From positions 1-17,108 of the forward strand of contig WFUY01000124.1 of NCBI GenBank assembly GCA_015484715.1: a stretch of 17,108 nucleotides of DNA. Reading direction: 5' to 3'. Shown one piece after another: positions 7,030-13,924 of this stretch. The stretch comes from Thermoflexales bacterium (GTDB lineage: Bacteria > Chloroflexota > Anaerolineae > S140-20). Below the pieces are notes generated by a model, which was given only the letters and a program-made list of their open reading frames with translations, had not been told where the DNA came from and ran no database searches. The translations under genes and the position numbers were made by a program. Positions within the stretch are counted from its first letter, which is position 1, and each line of letters opens with the position of its first letter.

Positions 7030-7988
7030 CAGCCCTTCACCGCGCCGGCCGTCAGCCCCCGGACCAGGAAGCGCTCGAAGAAGAAGAAGATGACGATGAT
7101 GGGCACGGTGATGATGACCGAACCGGCCATCAGGAAGGTCCGGGGCACCTCCTGGCTGTCCAACTGCTGGAGGCCCAACGGCAGCGTCCAACTGGGCTGG
7201 GTCTCCACCAGGAAGAGGAGGGCATAGAGGAACTCGTTCCAGGCGATCATAAAGGTGTAGAGGGCCACCGAGGCGATGGCCGGGATCGCCAGCGGGATGG
7301 TCACCCGCCAGATCACCTCCAGGCGGGTACAGCCGTCAATAAGCGCCGCCTCCTCCAGGTCCCGGGGGATGGTGGGGAAGTAGCTGCGCAGCATATAGAG
7401 GGCCACCGGGAGGGTGCTGGCCAGGTAGATGATGGTCACCCCGTAGAGGTTCCCCCGCAATCGGATGCCCATCGCCTGCTGGATGCGGACGAAGAAGACG
7501 AAGAGGGGGATACCCAGCACGATGGCCGGGAACATATAGATGAGCAGGATGCCCCAGCTCATCGCGTCCCGCCCCCGAAACTCCAGCCGGGTGACGGCGT
7601 AGGCGGCTGGGATCGCCAGGAGCAGCGTGAGCGCCACCGTGAGCAGAGAGATGATGACGCTATTGCGGATGTAGGTCAGGAAGCCGAAGTTCACCAGGAC
7701 CGCTGCGTAGCTGCTGTTGCGGATGGCCGTCTGGCAGGCCTCGCTCTGGGAGCCCCCCAGGCAGGTCAGGGGGGCGAAGACGGCGCTCAGGTCCTGCAAG
7801 CGGGGCACCATCCGCAGAGGGTTGACCAGGACATCGCCGAAGGGGCGGAAGGAGAGATTGAACATCCAATAGAAGGGAAAGGCAGTGATGACGAAGAAGA
7901 AGAGAATGCTGAGCACTTTGAAGATCGTGCCGAGCCTCCGTTCGATGATCTCCCGGGACCAGGTCGTGGGACCAGACGTAGTCCGCAT
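7029..7988 (-). CDS. ABC carbohydrate importer permease, MalG-type
   Basis: This is a 319-residue inner-membrane protein with about six hydrophobic segments (roughly 20-45, 108-133, 144-168, 183-203, 236-260, 287-306). The cytoplasmic coupling loop EAALIDGCTRLEVIWRVTIP (213-232) is the EAA motif that docks on the ATPase, and the C-terminus GLTAGAVKG is the characteristic MalG-like tail. It starts 2 bases after the stop of the MalF-type permease, with GGAGGAGG inside the end of that gene as its ribosome site. It would pair with that permease to form the channel. A loop of about 35 residues between the first and second segments (about 72-107) contains two cysteines, C76 and C85, and looks longer than usual for MalG. 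No ATPase is encoded in this operon. Confidence 0.95.
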   Translation of the reverse strand: MRTTSGPTTWSREIIERRLGTIFKVLSILFFFVITAFPFYWMFNLSFRPFGDVLVNPLRMVPRLQDLSAVFAPLTCLGGSQSEACQTAIRNSSYAAVLVNFGFLTYIRNSVIISLLTVALTLLLAIPAAYAVTRLEFRGRDAMSWGILLIYMFPAIVLGIPLFVFFVRIQQAMGIRLRGNLYGVTIIYLASTLPVALYMLRSYFPTIPRDLEEAALIDGCTRLEVIWRVTIPLAIPAIASVALYTFMIAWNEFLYALLFLVETQPSWTLPLGLQQLDSQEVPRTFLMAGSVIITVPIIVIFFFFERFLVRGLTAGAVKG

Positions 7989-7990
7989 CG

Positions 7991-8956
7991 CTAATCCTCC
8001 TCCACCACGAACCAGCGCAGGTAGATGAAGACCAACACACCCAGGATCAGGGCCATAATGACGGCCACGGCCGACGAGACGCCGACGTTGCGCCGGGCGA
8101 AGAGCCAGTTGTAGATCTGGATGGGGATCACCTCGGTGCCGGCAGCGCCCCCGTTGAGCAGGAAGATGTCGTCAAACTTGTTGAAGGTCCAGATGAACCG
8201 CAGCAGGAAGAGGGTGCCGGCCACCGCCCGCAGTTGGGGCAGCGTGATGTACCACAGCCGCTGGCTGGGCGTCGCGCCGTCCACCGCCGCCGCCTCGTAC
8301 AGGTCTTCGGGAACTGCCTGGAGCCGGGCCAGGAAGAAGAGGAAGGCGAAAGGAAAGTAACGCCATCCCTCGAAAAGGATCACCGTGATGAGGGCCAGCG
8401 GCAGACCGATCTCCAGACCGAAGAGGCGGACGGGCAAGGTCCGAGTGGTCAGGTAGCTGGTGGGGGGAAGTCCCACCCGCGCCCCTAACAGCGTGACAAT
8501 GCCGATGTTCTTGTCCAGCATCAGCTTCCAGATGAAGGCCACAGAGACCACCGGTGCGATGTAGGGGAAGAGCAAAAAGCCCCGGAAGATGTTGCGACCG
8601 GGGAAAGCTTCACGCACGAGGAGCGCCGCCCAGAGCCCCATCAGGAGGGCCAGAATCGTGCTGCCGATGGTGTAGACGAAGGTGACACGCAGCACGTCCC
8701 AGAAGCGCCCACCCCGGGCGGTGATCGCCCGAGTGTAGTTGTTGAACGAGAGATCGCTGAAGTCCAACAGGTTGATGGTAGGTAGGTTCTCCAGACGGAT
8801 CGGCTGGAGGCTGAGGACGACGTTCCAGATCATTGGGAAGACGACGATGAGGAGGACGATGATGAGCGTCGGCGTGACCAGCGTGTAAGCCAGCCGGGCT
8901 TCCCGCGCCTTCAAACTAGGAGCTCGACGCCGGATTGCTCCCGGTTGTGCGGCCAT
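7991..8956 (-). CDS. ABC carbohydrate importer permease, MalF/UgpA-type
   Basis: This is a 321-residue inner-membrane protein with about six hydrophobic segments and a short basic N-terminus (RRRAPSLKAREARLAY) that stays in the cytosol. The EAA coupling motif EAAAVDGATPSQRLWYITLP is at 221-240, followed by the family-typical FIWTFNKFDDIFLLNGGAAG (254-273). The start at 8956 has AAGGAGG 7 bases upstream. It lies between the solute-binding protein gene (gap 182 bases with a strong hairpin) and the MalG-type permease (2-base gap). The pair most resembles importers for oligosaccharides or glycerol-type substrates of the MalFGK class. The exact substrate cannot be read from the permeases. Confidence 0.95.
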   Translation of the reverse strand: MAAQPGAIRRRAPSLKAREARLAYTLVTPTLIIVLLIVVFPMIWNVVLSLQPIRLENLPTINLLDFSDLSFNNYTRAITARGGRFWDVLRVTFVYTIGSTILALLMGLWAALLVREAFPGRNIFRGFLLFPYIAPVVSVAFIWKLMLDKNIGIVTLLGARVGLPPTSYLTTRTLPVRLFGLEIGLPLALITVILFEGWRYFPFAFLFFLARLQAVPEDLYEAAAVDGATPSQRLWYITLPQLRAVAGTLFLLRFIWTFNKFDDIFLLNGGAAGTEVIPIQIYNWLFARRNVGVSSAVAVIMALILGVLVFIYLRWFVVEED

Positions 8957-8989
8957 CGGCGAACCTCCTTGCTGAAATAGGGTGATGAG

Positions 8990-9020
8990 GTAGGGGCGAC
9001 CGGTTGCTGGTCGCCCCTAC
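8990..9020. repeat. 12-bp perfect hairpin between binding protein and permease genes (dispersed palindromic repeat type)
   Basis: GTAGGGGCGACC (8990-9001) and GGTCGCCCCTAC (9009-9020) pair perfectly around a 7-base loop. The element sits 33 bases from the permease start codon and 118 bases after the binding-protein stop. I recall GTAGGGGCGACC palindromes as frequent dispersed repeats in many bacterial genomes. In this position it could protect the upstream mRNA from 3' decay and so raise binding-protein levels over permease levels, as REP sequences do in enteric mal operons. Confidence 0.75.
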
Positions 9021-9138
9021 CCGCTGAGCTCATTGAGGGTGACCAAAACCCGTTGGGGGCGCAGGACGATCAACCGATCGCCTCCACGCCGACCCATGTT
9101 GGTCACGCGAGATCTCATCCCTCGACCAGGGCCACCTC

Positions 9139-10653
9139 CTACTCCTCGGCCAAGGCGGCCTGGATCTCTTCGACGGTGGCCTGGAGCTCGGCCGCTGCCT
9201 CCTCCGGCGTCATTACCCCTTCGATGATGTCAGCGATGGCCTGAGGGATAGGCAGCTCGGAGTAGATGGCGCCGACCAGCTCACCCTGCCCCTGGGCGAA
9301 GCCCCAGCGGTCGAAGTTGTTGGCCCCCTCGACGATGGTGGCCAAAACCTCGGCGCTGTAGAAGTCGCTCAACGGGGCCTTGCGGTCCACGCCCACCTTC
9401 AAGTTGCCCCAGCCCTCCAGGAACTTGTTGGGCTCATCCGGCGTGCCGCGCCGCATGGGGAACTTGCCCTCGGCCGCGACGCCCAGCCAGTCCAGGTAGC
9501 CGTCGTTGAGCCAGAACTCAACGAACTGCTTGGCCGCCTCGGTGTTGGCGTTGGTGGTGATGCCCATGTAGCTGACCTGGCCGTACTGAGCGGGGCTGCC
9601 GCTGGGGCCGGCGAAGGCGGGAACGACGCCGCTGTTCTTGGCCAGATAGGCGGGATCATCGGCACACTCGGGGCAGTTGGGCAGCACCGAGTCGCGCAGG
9701 CCGGCCATCTCGTCTAGGATGAAGGGGGACCAGACGACCATACCGGCCTCGCCGGCGAAGTAGCTGGCCCGAGCCTGGAGCCAGTAGGTGGCCGTGTCGC
9801 CGGGGCCGTAGTCCCGCATCAGGTCGGTGTAGAACTTCAGCGCTTCCACCATCTGCGGCGTGTTCAGGGTCACGTTCCCCTCAGCGTCGGTGAGCTGCAC
9901 ACCGTTGGCCAGGGCGAAGTGCTCGAAGCACTGCTGGGTGAAGACCTGGCCGGGGTCGGTGCCTGCCATAATGCCGGTGACGCCCTTCTTCTCCTGGATG
10001 GTCTTGGCCGCTTCCATGATCTTGTCGAAGTCCGTGGGCGGCTCCAGGCCCAGCTCATCGAACCAGTCCTTGCGGTAGATGAGCAACTGGCCCCAGCCGT
10101 CCGACGGCACCGCCATGTACTTGCCGTCATCGGTCGTGACCATTGTCAGCGCGCCCTCGGAGAAGGTGGCCGGGTCCAGGTCCTGGACGACGGCGGTGGC
10201 CGCATCGGCATCCAGGACGCCCTGGGCGTACCAGGTGGCGGCGAAGTCCAACGGGAAGAAGACCACATCGGGCATGGTGCCGGCGGCCTGGTTGGCAGCC
10301 ATCAAGCTGTCAATGGCGTTCTCGTCCACCAGCACCAACTCGACGCCGATGCCCGTCTGCTCGGTGAAGCGATTGATGATCTGCTGGGTGCGCTCGGCGC
10401 GGGCGGGCTGGTTCTCGGTGCTCCAGAAGACGATGGTTTCGCCCGGCTTGACCACCTCGACCTGCTTCTCGACCTCGACCGTCTTCTCAACGATCTTGGT
10501 CTCAACGACCTTCTCACCGGGCTTCTCGACGACTTTGGTGACAACGACGGTCTTCTCGACGATCTCCTTCTCCGGGGTTGGCTGGGCGCAGGCCCCCAAC
10601 ACCAGGCTCAGGATGATCAGCGAGGCCAACAGCAAGGCGAGTCTTTTCTCCAT
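9139..10653 (-). CDS. Carbohydrate ABC importer solute-binding lipoprotein
   Basis: This is a 504-residue extracellular binding protein of the maltose/sn-glycerol-3-phosphate class (SBP family 1). The signal peptide has a short basic start (MEKR), a hydrophobic core and the lipobox VLGAC, with C22 as the lipidated residue. Residues 24-70 form a charged stalk of repeated V-E-K units (such as VEKTVVVTK and VETKIVEKTVEVEK) that likely lifts the domain off the membrane. The binding domain starts at ETIVFWSTENQPARAERTQQIINRFTEQTG, with later DVVFFPLDFAATWYAQG and AGTDPGQVF. The start has AAAGGAGG in front of the ATG. It belongs to the LacI operon, after the regulator and before the two permeases. 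The substrate is unknown; the family usually binds oligosaccharides or polyols. Confidence 0.95.
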   Translation of the reverse strand: MEKRLALLLASLIILSLVLGACAQPTPEKEIVEKTVVVTKVVEKPGEKVVETKIVEKTVEVEKQVEVVKPGETIVFWSTENQPARAERTQQIINRFTEQTGIGVELVLVDENAIDSLMAANQAAGTMPDVVFFPLDFAATWYAQGVLDADAATAVVQDLDPATFSEGALTMVTTDDGKYMAVPSDGWGQLLIYRKDWFDELGLEPPTDFDKIMEAAKTIQEKKGVTGIMAGTDPGQVFTQQCFEHFALANGVQLTDAEGNVTLNTPQMVEALKFYTDLMRDYGPGDTATYWLQARASYFAGEAGMVVWSPFILDEMAGLRDSVLPNCPECADDPAYLAKNSGVVPAFAGPSGSPAQYGQVSYMGITTNANTEAAKQFVEFWLNDGYLDWLGVAAEGKFPMRRGTPDEPNKFLEGWGNLKVGVDRKAPLSDFYSAEVLATIVEGANNFDRWGFAQGQGELVGAIYSELPIPQAIADIIEGVMTPEEAAAELQATVEEIQAALAEE

Positions 10654-10688
10654 GGGAAACCTCCTTTACCCAAGATTGCGAGTCGTGG

Positions 10689-10736
10689 GGTGTCCCCAGT
10701 CGGCGGTGAACTCGAACAAGCACTGCAAGTTCACCG
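10689..10736 (-). promoter_or_regulatory. Hairpins ahead of the binding-protein gene
   Basis: CGGTGAACT (10704-10712) and AGTTCACCG (10728-10736) form a perfect 9-bp stem with a 15-base loop, extended on the outside if a few bases bulge. Next to it, TGGGG-TGT-CCCCA (10686-10698) forms a 5-bp hairpin. Both lie in the 148-base gap between the repressor stop and the binding-protein ribosome site, so they could act as an RNA processing or translation-control leader that sets repressor and binding-protein levels apart. There is no T-run. Confidence 0.45.
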
Positions 10737-10801
10737 ACAGATCGGGGTGTGAGGCACTTCAGCAGCAGGAGACGAGGGCACCACCTCCTTTCCCTAGTTC
10801 T

Positions 10802-11821
10802 TCACGCTTCGGGGACCGTGGACTGCCGGATGACCAGTTCCGGTTGCAGGAGCACGTGGGGGTGCTCCAAAGTCTCACCGCGCAGGAGGGCGATGAGCAT
10901 ACGACAGAGCCGTCGCCCGATCTCGTAGATGGGCTGACGCAGAGTGGTCAGGGGCGGCGTGGTGTGCTCGGCCATCGGGATGTCGTCAAAGCCGGCGATG
11001 GCGATCTCTCGTCCCACCGTCAGGCCGTGCTCTCGGGCGGCCCGGATCGCCCCGATGGCCATCACGTCGTTGCCGGCGATGATCGCCGTGGGCGCGGGAT
11101 GCTGGTCCAGTAGGCGACGGGCGGCCTGGTATCCTCCCTGCTCCGTCAGGTCCCCCCAGGTTACCCAAGCCTCTTGGACGGGCAACTCGCTCTCGGCCAT
11201 AGCCCGGCGGAAGCCGGCCTCCCGAAAACGGGAGAACATCAGATCGGCCGGAGGCAAGATGATGGCGATGCGCCGATGGCCTTGCTGGATGAGGTGACGG
11301 GTCACCTGCACCAGTCCAGCCTCCCCATCCACGTCCACCCAAGGGAAGTCGCCTTCGACCTCGCTACGGCCGAAGGTGGCAAAAGGGACCTTCTGCTCCA
11401 GCAGGTAGGCGATCCGTTCATCGTGGACCCGGGTTCGGGTGATGATGAGGCCATCTACCCGGCGTCCCCGTACCAGCCGTCGGTAAGCGTGCAGTTCGTT
11501 GGCCGAGCGAGGCGGATGGGTGGCGACCAGCAGGTCGAATTCGTGACGGGCCGCCTCGTTGCCGATGCCGGCCAGCAACTCACTAAGGAAAGGGTCAGAA
11601 AAGCGTGGCCCGAAGGTGGCGATGACGAACCCGAGGGTGTCGGTCCGTCGGCGCTGGAGCTGCCGAGCCGGGATGTTGGGATGGTACCCCATCTCCTGGG
11701 CCGTCTGCAGGATGAGCCGGCGCGTTTCTTCGGCCACGTCGTCGTAGCCGGCCAGGGCCCGGGAGACCGTCGTGATGGAATAACCGACCTTTTCGGCAAT
11801 GTCGCGGAGGGTAACGGGCAT
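10802..11821 (-). CDS. LacI-family transcriptional repressor of the sugar operon
   Basis: This is a 339-residue repressor. The N-terminal helix-turn-helix VTLRDIAEKVGYSITTVSRAL (3-23) is followed by YDDVAEETRRLILQTAQEMGYHPN and the hinge ARQLQRRRTDTLGFVI. The C-terminal sugar-binding domain has the usual GNDVMAIGAIRAAREHG and IAIAGFDDIPMAEHTTPPLTTLRQP. It is the first gene downstream of a perfect-consensus promoter that overlaps LacI-type operators, so it very likely represses its own operon, and an imported sugar or derivative would release it. The ribosome site is poor (GTGACGC), which would keep repressor levels low. The leader before it is about 180 bases and structured. The effector is unknown. 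Confidence 0.95.
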   Translation of the reverse strand: MPVTLRDIAEKVGYSITTVSRALAGYDDVAEETRRLILQTAQEMGYHPNIPARQLQRRRTDTLGFVIATFGPRFSDPFLSELLAGIGNEAARHEFDLLVATHPPRSANELHAYRRLVRGRRVDGLIITRTRVHDERIAYLLEQKVPFATFGRSEVEGDFPWVDVDGEAGLVQVTRHLIQQGHRRIAIILPPADLMFSRFREAGFRRAMAESELPVQEAWVTWGDLTEQGGYQAARRLLDQHPAPTAIIAGNDVMAIGAIRAAREHGLTVGREIAIAGFDDIPMAEHTTPPLTTLRQPIYEIGRRLCRMLIALLRGETLEHPHVLLQPELVIRQSTVPEA

Positions 11822-11840
11822 AAAGCGTCACAAATGATGA

Positions 11841-11904
11841 CGGGCGCCCGTAGACGGCACGGCCCACAACCCTCAGGATGGTCCTTGAGGCGCTCTCCGT
11901 CTAC
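11841..11904 (-). promoter_or_regulatory. Structured 5' leader of the LacI operon
   Basis: GTAGACGG (11850-11857) and CCGTCTAC (11897-11904) pair as an 8-bp outer stem. Inside it CCTCAGGA (11871-11878) pairs with TCCTTGAGG (11882-11890) with one bulged base. The palindrome CGGGCGCCCG at 11841-11850 sits just outside. The element lies in the transcribed leader, 20-83 bases upstream of the repressor start, a position where it could control translation of a gene that lacks a good ribosome site. Confidence 0.4.
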
Positions 11905-11982
11905 CGAGCTCACCACGTTTCGGGGGCAGCCTTTTTACATCTACGGCGCTCCGGGGACTTCAGGGGAAGGGAAGCCGCCCAA

Positions 11983-11996
11983 CCGAAACGTTTTGG
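11983..11996. promoter_or_regulatory. LacI-family operator O2 (13 of 14 palindrome positions)
   Basis: CCGAAACGTTTTGG matches the perfect operator at 12015-12028 except for one base. Its centre is 32 bp, about three helical turns, from the other operator's centre, so two repressor dimers would sit on the same face of the DNA. It lies just downstream of the predicted transcription start. Confidence 0.8.
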
Positions 11997-12006
11997 AAGT
12001 GACTCT

Positions 12007-12035
12007 ATTATATTCCAAAACGTTTTGGATGTCAA
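12007..12035 (-). promoter_or_regulatory. Perfect-consensus sigma-70 promoter of the LacI sugar operon
   Basis: On the minus strand the -35 box is TTGACA (12035-12030) and the -10 box is TATAAT (12012-12007), with a 17-base spacer. Both boxes match consensus exactly. The predicted start is near 12000, giving a leader of about 180 bases before the repressor ATG at 11821. Confidence 0.9.
12014..12029. promoter_or_regulatory. LacI-family operator O1, perfect 16-bp palindrome inside the promoter spacer
   Basis: TCCAAAACGTTTTGGA reads the same on both strands and has the central CG typical of LacI/CcpA-type operators. It fills 16 of the 17 bases between the -35 and -10 boxes, so a bound repressor would block RNA polymerase directly. 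The cognate repressor is most likely the adjacent LacI-family gene. Confidence 0.88.
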
Positions 12036-12078
12036 GGGGCAAGGGAAGAAATCTTCTTTGAAAAGCTCTGAGGGGATT

Positions 12079-13836
12079 TTAGCCCTGAGTCCAGGCCTGT
12101 GTGCGGCGCTCGACCCCTCGGGTCAGCAGATAGAAGAACCCTCGGGCTGCCAGCCCCGTCACCAGGATCAGCAGGGACATCGCCATCGCCTGGGCACTCT
12201 CCCCCGCATCATCCAGCAGCATCACCGCCAGCGAGGCCAGCTCCCTGCCGGGGACGAAGAGGAAGACGATGGCCGAGAGGGTGACCATCGCGTTGAGGAA
12301 GAAGTACATCGCGATGGAGATGATGGCCGGCAGCGTCATCGGCACCGTGACCCGCCAGAAGGTGCGGTAGAAGGGCACGTTCAGCGACTCCCCGATGGCC
12401 TCGAACTCGGGATCCAACTGCTTCAAGGCCGTCGTCGCCGTGAGGAAGGGGACGGTGTAGTAATGGAAGATGGTGGAGATGACCAAGATGGCCATCGTCC
12501 CATACAGCCTGTTGAGCGGGCTGGAGGGATCGTTGAAGGTGAAGACGTAGGCCAGGCCCAGCACCATCCCCGGAATGGAGAGAGGCATAATGGAAAGCAG
12601 GTAGAGGACGGAACGGACCCATCGCAGCCTCCGGCCCTTCTCGATCAGGTAGGCGCTGATGAAGACGATCGCGGTCCCGAAGATGGCCGTGCCCGTCGCC
12701 ATCTGGATGCTGTTCCACAGGACGTGGAGGGCACCGCTCTTGTGTTGAGCGCCGGCCACGTAGAAGGTCTTGAAGTTCTTCAGCGTCAGGGAGAGGTCGT
12801 AGGGCCAATACTTGGTGAAGGCTCCCACGATCACGATCCCGTAGATGCTGAGGATGAAGATGACGATCAGGATACAGAAAGTGAGGACCGCTCCTTGGAC
12901 CAGGGGGTGGTACTTCTTGGGAGCGAGGGGCTTGACCTCGGCTGTGATCTGGGCCACCTGCCGTCGCTGGACCAGCCGGTCCAGGATGAAAGCGATCATC
13001 GCCGGGATCAGAAGCAGCGTGCTGATGGTGGCCCCCATCTCGAAGTTTTGCTGTCCGATCACCTTGTTGTAGATGTCCGTGGCCAGCACGTCGTAGTTGC
13101 CCCCCACCACCTTGGGAGCACCGAAGTCGGTGATGGCCAGTGTGAAGACAACAAAGGCAGCGCTCATCAGGCCGTACTTGATGGCCGGCAGGGTGACGGT
13201 AAAGAAGATGCGCAGGCCCGAGGCTCCCAGCGACTCCGCCGCTTCATAAAGGCGGGCATCGGCCAGGGCCAGGGCCGTCATCAGGATGATCAAGGCGTGG
13301 GGGAAGGCGTAAAAGACCTCCGACATCACGATGCCCACCGGACCGTACAACCCGATGTTCAGGCCAAAGATGCGGGTGAAGAGGCCGTTGTTGCCAAACA
13401 TATAGATGAAGGCCAGGGCTTGGACCAGCGAGGGGACGAAGATGGGGAGCATCGCCACGATGCGGAAAAACCGCTTCGCCGGCAACGTCATCCGGGTCAA
13501 GCCGTAGGCGTACAGGAAGGCCAGCGAGACCGTGATCACCATACTGAGGATGGAAATGTTGAGGCTGTGGCGAAGGGAGGCCGAGGTGGTCGCCGAGGAG
13601 AAGTAGGCCGCGTAGTTGGCCAGGCCGACGAAGGCTCCCTCCTTGTTCTGCAGGCTGCGGATCAGCAGCCGGAACAGGGGGTAGATCAAGAAGAGGTAGA
13701 GCCACACTCCCATCAGGACGAAAAGGGCACGGCGCAGGATCTCGTCCCTGCCCAATCGCTGGCGGACCCGCTGCCGACGGATGCGCCGGTCCACGACCGG
13801 CCTGGGGATAGTAGGGCTGATGGCTGGAGTCGTCAT
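12079..13836 (-). CDS. Fused double permease of an iron/2-aminoethylphosphonate-type ABC importer
   Basis: This is a 585-residue protein with two permease halves in one chain and about twelve membrane segments. The first coupling loop is EAAESLGASGLRIFFTVTLP (198-217). The second is EAIGESLNVPFYRTFWRVTVP (479-499). This fused layout is typical of ferric-ion (FbpB-like) and aminoethylphosphonate (PhnU-like) importers. The stretch from TFNDPSSPLNRLYGT to STIFHYYTVPFLTATTALKQLDPEFEAIGESL looks closer to the aminoethylphosphonate type by my recollection, but I cannot run a model search. The start has GGAAGG about 8 bases upstream. It is the last gene of the operon after the ATPase, with an 88-base gap. 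I see no good terminator between its stop and the LacI promoter 44 bases further on. Confidence 0.93.
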   Translation of the reverse strand: MTTPAISPTIPRPVVDRRIRRQRVRQRLGRDEILRRALFVLMGVWLYLFLIYPLFRLLIRSLQNKEGAFVGLANYAAYFSSATTSASLRHSLNISILSMVITVSLAFLYAYGLTRMTLPAKRFFRIVAMLPIFVPSLVQALAFIYMFGNNGLFTRIFGLNIGLYGPVGIVMSEVFYAFPHALIILMTALALADARLYEAAESLGASGLRIFFTVTLPAIKYGLMSAAFVVFTLAITDFGAPKVVGGNYDVLATDIYNKVIGQQNFEMGATISTLLLIPAMIAFILDRLVQRRQVAQITAEVKPLAPKKYHPLVQGAVLTFCILIVIFILSIYGIVIVGAFTKYWPYDLSLTLKNFKTFYVAGAQHKSGALHVLWNSIQMATGTAIFGTAIVFISAYLIEKGRRLRWVRSVLYLLSIMPLSIPGMVLGLAYVFTFNDPSSPLNRLYGTMAILVISTIFHYYTVPFLTATTALKQLDPEFEAIGESLNVPFYRTFWRVTVPMTLPAIISIAMYFFLNAMVTLSAIVFLFVPGRELASLAVMLLDDAGESAQAMAMSLLILVTGLAARGFFYLLTRGVERRTQAWTQG

Positions 13837-13924
13837 AGGATCGACCTTCCTTCCCGCCGCCGGCCAGCGCCCTAGGACACCGCCCAGGCGACGGGGGATA
13901 GGGCTTCACCCGATCTCCAAGACC

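Noticed and set aside
9043..9056. CCAAAACCCGTTGG as an internal LacI operator
   Set aside because: It matches the operator at 11 of 14 positions but lacks the central CG and full symmetry, so it is likely chance. I would accept it only with binding data.
10738..10788. 16-codon GTG leader peptide after the repressor gene
   Set aside because: The spacing from AAAGGAGG is only about 2 bases, and there is no amino-acid pattern typical of attenuator peptides. Kept only as a possible orphan ribosome site.
11878..13875. 665-codon plus-strand open frame opposite the fused permease
   Set aside because: The product is almost entirely D, E, H, Q, G and R and mirrors membrane-segment codons. The minus-strand permease has clear motifs.
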